Counted from the first letter of the stretch, positions 1 to 9,806 are shown. The stretch is DNA of 64,000 nucleotides from Christensenella sp. (GCA_022009775.1 CP091723.1:1550001-1614000), one strand, 5' to 3'. The notes: generated by a model not told the origin, from the sequence alone. Program-made: numbers and translations.

Positions 1-460
1 GCGTGAGTTTGAATTCGTTTTCGATTTTGCAATCTATCGGGACGGGAACGCCGCCGCATAGACTCACGAGCGGAGCATAGCAAACAAAGCACGGCTCGGG
101 GATAAGCACTTCGTCACTGGGGGCAATGATTGCGCGGAAAGACGCGTCAACGCCTTCGCTTGCGCCGACGGTTATGATGATTTCGTCGCTTGGGTCGTAT
201 TCAACGCCGATGAAACTTTTCGTGTACTTTGCAATCGCTTCGCGCAGTTCAAAAAGTCCCGCGTTTGCGGTGTATTGCGTTTTGCCGGCGTTGATGCTGT
301 TTATGCCTGCTTGCGAAAAGGCAGTCGGGGTGGAAAAGTCCGGCTCGCCAACGCCGAGAGACAAGCAATCTTTTCTCGTTGCGGCTATCCCGAAAAATTC
401 GCGTATGCCCGACGGCTTTAGGTCTCTTGCAATCGGATTGAGTTTTTTTGAGTATTCCAT
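1..460 (-). CDS. Class I/II PLP-dependent aminotransferase, N-terminal part
   Basis: This gene runs off the left edge; 153 codons are visible, read leftward from an ATG at 460. The N-terminal half of a fold-type I aminotransferase is recognisable: SLGVGEPDFSTP near residue 34, a TQYTANAGLFELREAIA stretch where substrate-binding loops lie, and ITVGASEGVD near residue 98. Such enzymes move an amino group between an amino acid and a 2-oxo acid using pyridoxal phosphate in the cytoplasm. The Schiff-base lysine lies outside the window, so catalytic competence cannot be checked and the substrate is unknown. No ribosome-binding site is obvious. The ArsB-like permease lies upstream on the same strand, 77 bases away. 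Confidence 0.85.
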   Translation of the reverse strand, partial: MEYSKKLNPIARDLKPSGIREFFGIAATRKDCLSLGVGEPDFSTPTAFSQAGINSINAGKTQYTANAGLFELREAIAKYTKSFIGVEYDPSDEIIITVGASEGVDASFRAIIAPSDEVLIPEPCFVCYAPLVSLCGGVPVPIDCKIENEFKLT

Positions 461-537
461 ATATACCTTAATATTGTAGTCGTTGCTAAATTTTATCACA
501 GGATTTGAAAAAATACAACACAGAAAGTGAAAAAACG

Positions 538-1845
538 TCAGAATAGCAGTGAAATTTCAAGCCCTGCAATTGCGCATAGAATGGACGGAATGCCGACGAG
601 AAAACCGCGCCATACGAAGTCCACAAATGTGAAACGAACGTTTTGTGTTTTCAAAATTGCGTTCCACATAATCGCGGCAAGCGCGCCTATGGGAGTCAAA
701 AGCGCACCGAGATTCGAGCCGATGACGGACGCATACAAAGCGGCATGCAGGTTTTGAGCTGATACGCTTTCAAGCACTTTCGAGTAAAGAACGGACATCG
801 GTATGTTATTTATAAGGTTTGCAAACAGTGCGCTCGTCGTGCCGAAAGAAAACGCGCAATCTATTTTTTGCAGAGACGCCGCAATCTTTTCGGTGATCCC
901 GCATTCGCTGAGCGACAAAACGATTACGAACATCGAAAGAAGAAACGGCACGAGTTGCCAGGGGAGTCTCGCAATCGTTTTTCCTATCGGTTTAAGCGAT
1001 TTTTTCTCGCATAAAGTGACTACGGAGCATATAAGGAGCACACCGGCGCACGCAACGAGACTTACCAGCCACATTTCAACGCCTATATACGAAGAGATTG
1101 CAAACATAACAGTGCAGACAAAAAGACCGACAAGTCCGATGATAAGGCAGGGTTTATCGTCGATTTTTTCGTCTTGTTCGTGCGGTTTAAGCGGCTCTTT
1201 GAGTTTCTTTGCAAAAAGTGCGTACAAAATTGCCAACGAGCAAAGTCCTGCAAAGACGGTGGGGATTGCCATCATTTTGAGATATTCCGCAAATCCTACG
1301 CCGTATGTTGTGGCAAGGTAAATATTAGTCGGATTGCCGATTATAAACAGCATACTCCAGGTGTTTGCCGCAACGAATTCCGTGACGATGTACGGCACGG
1401 GGTCTATCTCGCAATTTTTCGCAAAATAGCAGATAAATGGCGTGAACGTGAGTATGATAACGTCGTTTGACGTGAAAACGGTGAGAACGGAAGTGACGAT
1501 GTAGAGCAGAAAAAACAATTTTTTCTGACTTGCGCCTGCTTTTTTGAGTGTTGCGTTTGCGAGCCATCTGAAAAATCCGATTTCGTCAAGATAGACGGAA
1601 AGCCCCGTCATTGAAAGGAAAAGAACGAGAATTTTGAGCGGATTCATGGCGTCTTTTGAAGTAAACTGCGCCCATACCGCGCTTGCGTCCACACCTTTTG
1701 CCAATAGCAAAATCACCGCTATGACAAGCGGTATGACCCAGTATAGTCCGATTTTGACTTTGCCGAGTTTTACGTTCAAATCGAACAGAGTGGAGACTAA
1801 TATTCCTATGCTTGCAAGAACAAACATGGATATTGAAAGTGCCAT
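538..1845 (-). CDS. ArsB/NhaD-superfamily (SLC13-like) ion transporter
   Basis: A 435-residue polytopic membrane protein with about eleven hydrophobic segments. Two family landmarks are visible: TSNDVIILTFTPF near residue 125 and GNPTNIYLATTYG near residue 170, corresponding to the conserved loops of ArsB, NhaD and CitM transporters, plus NLINNIPMSVLYS in the second half. The family exchanges or exports anions (arsenite) or exchanges sodium for protons; the substrate cannot be told from sequence. No ArsR or arsenate reductase lies nearby, so an arsenic role is unsupported. An in-frame start 27 codons upstream exists, but the ATG at 1845 is preceded by AAAGGAAA at good spacing and begins the first membrane helix. 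Confidence 0.8.
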   Translation of the reverse strand: MALSISMFVLASIGILVSTLFDLNVKLGKVKIGLYWVIPLVIAVILLLAKGVDASAVWAQFTSKDAMNPLKILVLFLSMTGLSVYLDEIGFFRWLANATLKKAGASQKKLFFLLYIVTSVLTVFTSNDVIILTFTPFICYFAKNCEIDPVPYIVTEFVAANTWSMLFIIGNPTNIYLATTYGVGFAEYLKMMAIPTVFAGLCSLAILYALFAKKLKEPLKPHEQDEKIDDKPCLIIGLVGLFVCTVMFAISSYIGVEMWLVSLVACAGVLLICSVVTLCEKKSLKPIGKTIARLPWQLVPFLLSMFVIVLSLSECGITEKIAASLQKIDCAFSFGTTSALFANLINNIPMSVLYSKVLESVSAQNLHAALYASVIGSNLGALLTPIGALAAIMWNAILKTQNVRFTFVDFVWRGFLVGIPSILCAIAGLEISLLF

Positions 1846-1958
1846 AGAGTTTCCTTTTCCTATTGCGCATATTATGCTCTCAACGGAGCAAAAACGCAAG
1901 CGAATGACGGCTTTTGAAATCGACAAAAACGCAAAATCGCCGCATGGTGATTTTTATA

Positions 1959-1987
1959 TTTACAAAAGCGCGCGTATATGATAAAAT
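1959..1987 (+). promoter_or_regulatory. Promoter of degV
   Basis: TTTACA at 1959-1964, a 17-base spacer and TAAAAT at 1982-1987 match a sigma-A promoter about 50 bases ahead of the degV start codon. Confidence 0.5.
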
Positions 1988-2040
1988 ATCATGTATAGAT
2001 TTTATCTATAAGATTAAAAAATCTTGAAACGGAGCATTTT

Positions 2041-2908
2041 ATGTTTGAAATAGTTACGGACAACACTGCAGACCTTTACGAAGGATATTACGAGCAGAAT
2101 CCTGCGCGCAGACTTCCGTTTTCTTTTACGCTTGAAGATAGATTTTATGAGCGCGACGACGAGTATCCCATCGAACTTTTTTATGAAAAACTCAAAGCGG
2201 GGAAACTTGTCAGAACTTCTCAAATCAATCCGCACGACGCAGAAGTCGTGTTCGAGCAAGTGCTCGAAGAAGGCAAAGATTTGTTGTATATCGGCTTTTC
2301 GTCGGGTATGTCGGGCAGTTTCGACAACATTTCCTATATCGCAAAAGGGCTGAGAATCAAATATCCCGAGCGCAAAATCATAGTGGTGGATACACTCTCG
2401 GGTGCAGGCGGTGAAGGGCTTTTGGTCTATTATGCAAGAAAGATGCAGGCGGAAGGCAAGAGTATTGAGGAGATTGCGGATTGAGCTCGAGCAAAACAAA
2501 CTCAACGCTCACCATTGCTTCATCGTCAGCGACCTTATCAATCTTCGCAACAGCGGTCGTATCTCAACGCTCGCCGCGCTTTTTGGAATGATCGTGCATA
2601 TAAACCCGGTGCTCGAACTCACAAGAGAAGGCAAAATCGGTATCGTCACGAAGTCTATCGGCAGAAAGAAATCCATTGCCGAAATGGTGAAGTTCTTCAA
2701 GCAGAATTATATCCCGAGCGACAACGATTTCATCCTTATCGGACACACCAATTGCCCCGAAGAAGCACACGCATTCGGTGCGCAGATAGAACAAATTTCG
2801 GGCGGCGTTCCCGTCAAATACGGATATATCAACCGTCTCGTTTCGGGCTGTGCAGGCTACAACGCGCTTTCCGTGTTCTTTATGGGACAACCGAGAAAAG
2901 ACAGATAA
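2041..2908 (+). CDS. DegV family fatty-acid-binding protein (FakB-like), frameshifted
   Basis: About 288 residues after correction. DegV/FakB proteins bind a fatty acid and present it to the kinase FakA for phosphorylation, feeding phospholipid synthesis. Visible features are the N-terminal VTDNTADL strand, the RTSQINPHDAEVVFE region, a SGMSGSFDN loop for the acyl carboxylate, and GRISTLAALFGMIVHINPVL in the C-terminal domain. The reading frame breaks at about 2481: IEEIAD is followed by a stop, but skipping one T in GGATTGAG restores ELEQNKLNAHHCF. No fakA gene is in the window. The start has GGAGCATTTT upstream. It ends before a strong terminator and is convergent with the next gene. Confidence 0.85.
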
Positions 2909-2980
2909 TCGGACAAAAACATTTTGCCGATTTTGTAAACACATTTGTAAAACGCTATCAAAAAAAACAAAACGACTCAT

Positions 2981-3012
2981 AAAAAAGCACCGAATCATCG
3001 GTGCTTTTTTTT
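2981..3012. terminator. Bidirectional terminator between degV and the propeller/SH3 gene
   Basis: Perfect 7-bp stem GCACCGA/TCGGTGC with a 4-base loop, flanked by A6 on the left and T8 on the right, so it can serve both convergent genes. Confidence 0.85.
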
Positions 3013-3049
3013 GCGTCCATTAGAAATTCAAAGTTGTTTTGTTTTGTTC

Positions 3050-5452
3050 TCAGAAACGTTTTTGTTCTTGCTCTTTTTTCTTTGCGTCGGCGTTCTTTCT
3101 TGTCATATACACGGATGCAAAGATTGCCGCGCCTGCAATTGCAACGATGATCGAAAGCACGATTGCCACGATTTGTACGGTGGTGAGAGTGCCGATTTTG
3201 AGTTGCGATTTTTGGATGTAGCCGAGTTTTCCGTCGTAGGAGACGAGATAGAAATCGTCGAGAGTTTCTAGCACTTCCACTTTGCTTCCGTCTACTATTT
3301 GCGCAATGACTTCGCTGTCGGTGGATTGATCGGCGTAAACGTTCACAAGACCGCCCACTCTGTCCGCATTGGCTCTGCCGAAAACTTTATCTTTTTCTTC
3401 GACGATTTCGACGTATTCGGCAATGTCCGAGCGTTTTATGAAATACTCTTGTCCCTGATAGGTAGCAATCACCCAAACGGACGAATCGTAGCCTGCAACG
3501 TCGCTTTTAAGCGTCATTCTCACACCCGATCCGAGTGTGATTTTTCCCTCTTCGACGTAGGGGAGTTTGAAGAGTGTCGTTTCGCCTTTCGTGACGTAAT
3601 CGCCGCTTAATGCGCCGCATTCAACAGTGTCAAACTGCGATTTGTCGATTGAGATGAGCCTTTCGCCAATTCTCGCAAACGTTTTTCCGTCCTTGGTGGT
3701 GTCATCGTACACGATAATCGTATCGTTGCTTGCAAGCGACACGTTTTCTATGCGCCCGTCAATCGAGAAGAACATTGCGCCGTCCTTTGCTTTTGCAAAA
3801 GAGTATACGCCGTCGGTTATCGTCGGAAGAGTGTATCGATATGTTTGTTTCGTTTTCGCTTGCACGTCCAGTGCGCCGATAAAACATTCGCTTGCGGTGA
3901 AGAAGACTGTCGTGCCGTCAAGGTGTGCGCTCGTCAAGGTCGCTTTGAGAGACGGATTTGAAAGCGTATGCGAGCCGCTCTCTTCGCCCAAAACGTAGTC
4001 GATGCGGTTTGCGTATGCAACGAACGCTTTGCCTTGATAATCCACTGCAAAATCAACGGCGTCGGTGAAATCGCCGTTTGCAAGGTCGGGAAGACGTTGT
4101 CCCGATCGATTTATAGAGAGAATTGCGTCGTTTGTGAGAATATGAACGTTCGTTCCGTCTTCTGCGGCGGCTATGCACTTTGCATTCCGCACGTCGAATA
4201 TTTTCACGGCGTTGCCTGCAAGAAGCACGTATACGCCGTCTTGTCTGAGCATATAAAGACTGCCGAGATATGCAGTGTCAATAACTCCGTCAATCTCGAT
4301 TTCGCCTGAAACTGTTTTGTCTTTTATCTGCAACACTTTCGTATCCGTGACGGCATAAAGGACGTCGCCCGCACACAAAGAAAGCGGAGATTCTTCAAGC
4401 GCGAGTGCAGTCATAACGCCCGCTTGCGAAAGGAATGCGATTCTGTCGTTTCCTTTATCCGCAACCACGGTTTCGTTTTGGAAACGAGTGACGTCAACTG
4501 GGTTGCTAAGGTGTCTCAAATCGCTGCCCGACATGGTTATCGTTTGCGTTTTTGTGAGCGCAGTGTGTTCGTCGTTGAGCGCGTACACGGTGACTCCGCC
4601 GTCTTGAATGGTGAAAAGTCTGTTGCCGAACGCAAAGAATTTGTCGGGATCGATGTCCGTTGCAAAGAGCAATTCGCCGCTCGTTTTGTCAATGCACACG
4701 ATGCGTTTTTGTGCGTCGTTTGCGCTTGATTGCTGAATTATTTCAAGAGCGTACACAACGTCTCCGACGTACGCTTCGCCGATATGGTGCGTGATGCCTT
4801 TTATGGTTTTTGCTTTCGTCGTGGCGTCGTAGGTGATGAAGATTGGGGAAGCGTATTCCGTTGAGAACACGATGAGATTTGAGCCTTCGCCTGCTACGAC
4901 GATTTTGCCTGCAAGCGTGTCGGGATCGTAGAGATTGTCAACGCCGAGTGCAACTTCGAGATTTTTGTCGTATATGGTGATTCTGCCTGCCGCGGAGTGC
5001 GCGTAGAGATAAGTGCCGTCGCTGTTGAAGAAAGTCACGTCCGCAGGGCTCGGAAGAGTGCGCTCTTGCACAGAAGAATTTTTATCGGAAAGGTCGAGAG
5101 TGTAATATTTTCCGTCCGCATGCATAAACACGACGTTTTCTATGACGAAAATGCCCTTGACATCTTCAAAATCGAGAGAATACGTCCATTCTTCGTCTGC
5201 TCTGACGAAAAGGGTTTTGCTAGAATCGTCGTATATTACGAGATAGTCTCTGTTTGCGCCAACGAGAGCGGGTGACGAAGACTGAAAATAGTTGCCTGTC
5301 GGAAACAGCACGCGGTAGGATTGCTCGTCGGCATTTGCGACCGAAGTCGAATTTTGCGGGAGCAAAACCAAAAACGCCGTCAATATGAAAAGTGTGGCGG
5401 CAAGAAGGGCTTTTATGTCGAAAAATCTACGTTTTTTTGTATATGGTTTCAT
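3050..5452 (-). CDS. Membrane-anchored beta-propeller-like protein with SH3 domain
   Basis: An 800-residue exported protein of unknown role. It has a basic N-terminus and a hydrophobic segment (LLAATLFILTAFLVLLP) acting as signal or anchor, then about 600 residues of repeating short beta-strand motifs of the kind seen in WD/PQQ-like propellers, then a bacterial SH3-type domain (VNVYADQST...GKLGYIQKSQL, about residues 695-745), and a C-terminal membrane helix followed by a Lys/Glu-rich tail. SH3 domains of this type often bind cell wall. The topology suggests a large extracytoplasmic domain held at both ends. A promoter lies only 7 bases before the ATG at 5452, so the transcript may be leaderless; a TTG at 5470 is an alternative start. 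Confidence 0.7.
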   Translation of the reverse strand: MKPYTKKRRFFDIKALLAATLFILTAFLVLLPQNSTSVANADEQSYRVLFPTGNYFQSSSPALVGANRDYLVIYDDSSKTLFVRADEEWTYSLDFEDVKGIFVIENVVFMHADGKYYTLDLSDKNSSVQERTLPSPADVTFFNSDGTYLYAHSAAGRITIYDKNLEVALGVDNLYDPDTLAGKIVVAGEGSNLIVFSTEYASPIFITYDATTKAKTIKGITHHIGEAYVGDVVYALEIIQQSSANDAQKRIVCIDKTSGELLFATDIDPDKFFAFGNRLFTIQDGGVTVYALNDEHTALTKTQTITMSGSDLRHLSNPVDVTRFQNETVVADKGNDRIAFLSQAGVMTALALEESPLSLCAGDVLYAVTDTKVLQIKDKTVSGEIEIDGVIDTAYLGSLYMLRQDGVYVLLAGNAVKIFDVRNAKCIAAAEDGTNVHILTNDAILSINRSGQRLPDLANGDFTDAVDFAVDYQGKAFVAYANRIDYVLGEESGSHTLSNPSLKATLTSAHLDGTTVFFTASECFIGALDVQAKTKQTYRYTLPTITDGVYSFAKAKDGAMFFSIDGRIENVSLASNDTIIVYDDTTKDGKTFARIGERLISIDKSQFDTVECGALSGDYVTKGETTLFKLPYVEEGKITLGSGVRMTLKSDVAGYDSSVWVIATYQGQEYFIKRSDIAEYVEIVEEKDKVFGRANADRVGGLVNVYADQSTDSEVIAQIVDGSKVEVLETLDDFYLVSYDGKLGYIQKSQLKIGTLTTVQIVAIVLSIIVAIAGAAIFASVYMTRKNADAKKKEQEQKRF

Positions 5453-5459
5453 AAATATA

Positions 5460-5488
5460 AGTATAATCAAATTAAAACTTTAAGTCAA
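5460..5488 (-). promoter_or_regulatory. Promoter giving a probably leaderless mRNA
   Basis: On the minus strand TTGACT (5483-5488), a 17-base spacer and TATACT (5460-5465). Only seven bases separate the -10 box from the ATG at 5452, so transcription should begin at or next to the start codon; no Shine-Dalgarno sequence is present. Confidence 0.6.
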
Positions 5489-5513
5489 GATAAGATTATA
5501 ATATCTTTAACAC

Positions 5514-5542
5514 TTGAAATATTCGCGCGCGTGTGCTAATAT
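5514..5542 (+). promoter_or_regulatory. Promoter of the alpha-CTD/WG-repeat gene
   Basis: TTGAAA, a 17-base spacer and TAATAT, about 18 bases ahead of the ATG at 5561, with AAAGG as ribosome-binding site between them. Confidence 0.55.
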
Positions 5543-5560
5543 CATAGAAAAGGTTTATAT

Positions 5561-6523
5561 ATGGCAAACAACAATAAAAAACATTATTACTATAAAAATC
5601 GTCCCCGCAAACAAAATCAGGACGGGGCGCAAGAGCAACAAATCGCACTTTTTTCTTCGGAGCAACTTGCAAAATCGATTGCCGAACTCGGAATAAGCGA
5701 AACCACCTGCGCTTTGCTTGAAAAAAATCGTATTCAGACAGCGGCAGACCTTGTCAAACGCACCGAAAAAGATATGTACAAGGTGCAAGGTCTCAACAAG
5801 AAAATACTTTTTTGAAGTTAAGGCCGCTCTCAAAGCGAACGGTATGTGTTTGAGAGCGGAGCAGGTCAATAAGCAAGACAAAACGCAAAAGCAAGACGGC
5901 GAAGCGCAAAAGAAAAAACGCAGAATGTCAAACCGCAAAACGTCGAAGACGGCGGCAAAGACAAACAAAATCCGCAGAAAGCGCAAAAGAGCGACAAGCA
6001 ACAGCAAAAAAGCGAGAGCGGTCATTCCAAATTCGGTCTTGCAGACAGAGCGACTTCGGGCAGCAAACAACAAAAGCAAGCACCGCAAAAGGCACAACAA
6101 AACAAGCCGCAACGCCCTGAAAAACTGACCGAACCGCTTGCACTCGGAGAGTGGCGCAAAGTTCTCAAAGGCGGAAAGTGGGGATATTCAAACGGCTTCA
6201 AAATCGTCATTCCCACAATGTACGACGAAATATTCGCTTTCAAAGAAGGTCTCGCTTCCGTCGAAATCGACGAAAAATGCGGCTATATCGACGAAGAAAA
6301 CAACGTCGTCATTCCGCTCGATTACGACACCGCGATGAGTTTTTCGGAAGGTTACGCAATGGTCGTAAAAGGCGAAAAATGCGGTTATATAAACAAGAAT
6401 AACGAAGTCGTCATTCCGTTTGAATACGACGCGGGCACTCCGTTTGAAAACGGTGAAGCCAAGGTTAAAAAAGACGGCAAATGGGGGACGTTGACGCTCG
6501 ACGGCAAGGTCGTTTGGATTTGA
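5561..6523 (+). CDS. Alpha-CTD-like HhH domain fused to WG repeats, two frameshifts
   Basis: About 320 residues when two homopolymer shifts are repaired: an extra T in CTTTTTTG near 5810 and a missing A near 5912. Residues 35-95 (IAELGISETTCALLEKNRIQ onward) align along their length with the C-terminal domain of RNA polymerase alpha, including DLVKRTEKDM and a KK-x-L-x-E-V helix. The positions of the main DNA-contacting residues of E. coli alpha (R265, N268) are changed to T and A. A Gln/Lys-rich linker of about 110 residues follows, then three to four WG repeats (GGKWGYSNG, EKCGYIDEENNVVIP, EKCGYINKNNEVVIP, DGKWGTL). There is no signal peptide, so it is probably cytoplasmic. Function unknown. 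The subtilase follows 19 bases later. Confidence 0.75.
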
Positions 6524-6542
6524 TTCGTCGCGCGGCGCGCGT

Positions 6543-8436
6543 ATGAGAAATTTCAAAGATTTTACAAAACACGATTCAAGGACGTATGCAATAGGTATTT
6601 TGACCGTTGCACTCGTCCTTGTTTGCGTTTTTGCCGGTTTTTCATACGATTTTGGCATTGCGTACGCCGTAAACCCTGACGGATACAACGATTTCGTCGT
6701 AAAAGAAGTCCACGATTGGTATATGGGTGAAAACTATCTCAATCTTGCAAAATTGAAAGAGAGTGTTTCGGGTTGGTTTTCATCATCGCAGTACGATTTT
6801 TCAAATGTTAAGCCCGTCGTGGTCGCCGTAGTGGATTCGGGAATAAACTACGGTCACGAGTTGTTCACGGGAAAGTATGACGAAAACGGATTTGCCGTCG
6901 ATGTTAACGGTATCGGAGAGTATGACGTATTGTACAGGGACTCGGACGGCAATCTTATCGGGAAAAACACCGTTCTCGCGTCCGACAAAAATTACGCTTC
7001 GACAAATTTCAGCGTGGCGGACGACGCGCCCGATAAGCACGGCACGCATGTTGCAGGCATAATCGCGACTTTCATTCACGAATTGAATCTCGAAAAGTAC
7101 GTCAAAATCATGCCCGTAAAATCCGCTTATCCTACGCCTACGAGTTCAACGTTTTCAAGCACGGCGTTCAAAGACGGAGTGCAGTTTGCGCTCGAAAACG
7201 GAGCGGACGTCGTGAATATGTCTCTTGCGGCAAAAAGCACGGATTTCAGAATTTCGGCGGCGCAAGCGTCAAGCGCTGTATTCGTTGCGGCGGCAGGCAA
7301 CGGCGAAAAATCGTGGGGAATCACGAAAGGCGTATCGTCGGAAGTCACTCCGTATTATCCGGGTGCAAGCGACGGTGTGGTCGGCGTTATGAACTACACG
7401 AAAAACGCTTCGGGCGAAAAAGGTGATGTCTTCAACGTCGAATTACGGTTTGAAATACGACGTATGTGCGCCCGGTTCGGATTATTACAGCGCGGACGGC
7501 GCGACGAGCGAAGGATATAAGAAATTAAGCGGAACCAGCATGGCTTCTCCCGTGGTATCTTTCGGCGCGGCGCTTGCCATACTGCAAGACAGAGCGCGTT
7601 CGGCAGTCAGCGGTGAGAGCTTGCTCACGCCCGCTCAAATCGCAAAAAAGGTCAAGAATTCCATAGGGTCGGAAGTCAAAAAAGACAATGTGACCTACAG
7701 TGCTTTTGACCTTTGCACGCTTGTGAACGACGGCGTAAGCATCAAAATCAGGTGCGACGGAGACAATTTGTCGCAAAATTTGTCCGATTTGAACGACGTT
7801 ACGCTCAGTTGCATTGTTTATCCGTTCAGGCTTAGCGAACTTGGAAAGGTGGAATGGTTCGAGATTGACGACGACGGCAACGAAACTCGTATTGCGACGG
7901 GATTTCAAATCGACTACACGCCGGACAGCAAAGTGTATACGACAAGGCTTTATGCAAAATGGACGTATGAGAGCGAGACGGAAGTTTATCGCGAGCAAAG
8001 CGAGCCTATCGCTATATCCGTGAATTATCTCGAATATGCGCCGGAACAGATTTCAAAACTTAAAATTTCCGCAGTTGACGACGAAGGCAGGGAAGTCTCT
8101 CGTATCGTTTGTCAGGTCGGTAAGACATACAGTTTTACAATCAATGATTTCAAAAGCGAATTCGTATCTCCAACCGCCGACGTTCAGTGGTACGTCAACG
8201 GCGTATTGCGTGGTTGCGGGTTCAACTTCGAGTTCAAGCCCGAAAGTATGGGGAATTATACCGTCATAGCAAAAATCAACGGTCACTATACGAGCGGAGT
8301 TCAACTCGACGTCGCACTCATCAGTGAAGAAACCGCGGACGTTCTCAAAATCTTCACGATAGTCGCGTCCGTTGCCATATTGGCGGCGTTTGCCGCAACT
8401 ATGCTCGTCGTGGTTCATAGAAAACGCAAATCGTGA
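6543..8436 (+). CDS. Membrane-anchored S8 subtilisin-like serine protease, frameshifted
   Basis: About 630 residues after one correction: an extra A in GAAAAAGG near 7420 separates the halves, and joining them gives GEKVMSSTSNYGLKYDVCAPGS. The catalytic triad of the S8 family is present: Asp in VVAVVDSGI, His in DKHGTHVAGI and Ser in SGTSMASPVV, with the oxyanion Asn in VAAAGNG. An N-terminal hydrophobic segment serves for export. After the protease domain come roughly 250 residues of Ig-like beta structure and a C-terminal membrane helix with an RKRKS tail. It is thus a cell-surface endopeptidase held in the membrane. It lies 19 bases after the WG-repeat gene and is probably co-transcribed. 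Its target is unknown. Confidence 0.85.
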
Positions 8437-8504
8437 TTTTACCGTTTTTCGGAAATTGTCAACTCGATCGTTTTCAATAGTGAATTTCAAATTTAAATAC
8501 AACG

Positions 8505-8534
8505 AAAAAAAGACTGCCTTGAAGCAGTCTTTCA
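8505..8534 (-). terminator. Terminator of rpsT
   Basis: Stem AAAGACTGC/GCAGTCTTT with a 6-base loop; the A-run on its left becomes the U-tail on the minus strand. It also lies 70 bases after the subtilase stop. Confidence 0.8.
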
Positions 8535-8562
8535 AAAGACAAGTTTTCTTGTTTGTTATACG

Positions 8563-8828
8563 TTATGCTTTGATAGCGTCAAGAGCGCGGCAGAGAGTTG
8601 ATTTCTTTCTTGCAACCGTGTTTTTTTGTAGATGCCGTCTTTGAATGCGCAATCGATAACGGAAATTGTCTCGGGGAGAAGTTTCTCTGCAAGAGCAACG
8701 TCTTTTGCTTCGATAGCCGCATTGTATTTCTTGATAGCGGTTTTAACGCGCGCTTTTTTAGCGGTGTTGATTTCGTTTCTCTTTTCAGAAGTGATAACTC
8801 TCTTTTTTGCTGACTTAATATTTGGCAT
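8563..8828 (-). CDS. rpsT: 30S ribosomal protein S20, frameshifted near the C-terminus
   Basis: S20 binds 16S rRNA early in small-subunit assembly. The N-terminus MPNIKSAKKRVITSEKRN and the Lys/Arg-rich helical make-up are typical. A run of seven A residues (minus strand, about 8625-8631) appears one base short: adding one restores KNTVARKKSTLCRALDAIKA and a stop at 8563, giving 88 residues, the normal length. Without it the frame continues into an unrelated tail ending at 8556. The ribosome-binding site is AAGGAG eight bases before the ATG. It is divergent from gpr, a common Firmicutes arrangement. Confidence 0.93.
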
Positions 8829-8939
8829 ATTTTACTCCTTGTACTTTTGTACCGATAAATATCTTTGATATATTAGCATATACGCAAAAATCTTGCAACC
8901 GTTTTGCATTGATTTTTCATATAAACTCACAATAAAGTT

Positions 8940-9806
8940 ATGATTTACGGATATATAGTCACCGATTTGGCGATAGAAAGCGCAAATGAAAAGGGATTCG
9001 GCTCGCTTGCCGACAAAAAGACGCTGGCGTATGGAGTCGAAAAACGTTCGATTTGGATAAAAAACGCGGAACAGGCAAAGAAAATCGGACGCGATATAGG
9101 GAAATATATCACGTTTGACGCTAGGGAAGACATATATGCGGACAAATATGCCGAAAACTATCTTGCAAAACAAATCTCAACAGCAATAAAAGACCTTGTC
9201 GGTATCACGAAACGGACTTCGCCCGTGCTTGTCTCAGGGCTCGGAAACAGGCTTATCGTTTCAGACTCTCTCGGCACGCGTTGCGTCGAAAAATTGCACG
9301 TAACAAGAGATCTTAATGCGTCTTCGTTGCAAAGCGTATGCGCGTTGTCAACAGGCGTTTCCGGGATGACGGGGATGCAGTCTGCGGAAATAATCGGCGG
9401 CGTCGTGAGCAAAATCAAGCCGTGCGCGGTTATACTCGTTGACAGCCTTGCAACTTCTATGGCAAAACGTCTCGGACGGTCATTTCAGATTTCGAGCGCG
9501 GGTATTGCACCGGGAAGCGGTGTGGGACTTGATAAGGAAAGAATCGATAAATCGACGCTCGGAGTTCCCGCAATTTCCATAGGCGTGCCGATGATGCTTA
9601 CGCTTCGCACTGCGATATATTCGTTTATAAAAGATTATGCGAGCAAACAAGACGGCGCAATAGACGAGTTTTCGTTTCGAGAGAGGCTAAAAGAAGAGAG
9701 TTTGTCAAATCTCGTCGTTGCTCCCAAGGACGTAGATTTTCTCGTCGAAAAAGCGTCTACGGTCGTGGCGCACGCAATTGAACTTGCGTTTGGAATCGAT
9801 GCGTAA
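8940..9806 (+). CDS. gpr: Germination protease (GPR), sporulation-specific endopeptidase
   Basis: A 288-residue member of family A25, which degrades small acid-soluble spore proteins during germination and so marks a spore-former. Seen here: the TDLAIES N-terminal segment where the proenzyme is processed, LVSGLGNRLIVSDSLGTRCVEKL, the GVSGMTGMQSAEII stretch, and DSLATSMAKRLGRSFQISSAGIAPGSGV followed by LGVPAISIGVPM, all hallmark blocks. No clear Shine-Dalgarno precedes the ATG. A CATATAA element about 15 bases upstream resembles a forespore sigma -10 box, but the -35 is uncertain. spoIIP, which often follows gpr, is absent; a convergent murI follows instead. Confidence 0.93.
   Translation: MIYGYIVTDLAIESANEKGFGSLADKKTLAYGVEKRSIWIKNAEQAKKIGRDIGKYITFDAREDIYADKYAENYLAKQISTAIKDLVGITKRTSPVLVSGLGNRLIVSDSLGTRCVEKLHVTRDLNASSLQSVCALSTGVSGMTGMQSAEIIGGVVSKIKPCAVILVDSLATSMAKRLGRSFQISSAGIAPGSGVGLDKERIDKSTLGVPAISIGVPMMLTLRTAIYSFIKDYASKQDGAIDEFSFRERLKEESLSNLVVAPKDVDFLVEKASTVVAHAIELAFGIDA

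Noticed and set aside
538..1845. Arsenite efflux gene arsB
   Set aside because: The fold belongs to the superfamily, but no arsenic-resistance genes are adjacent and the substrate cannot be told from sequence, so no gene symbol was assigned.
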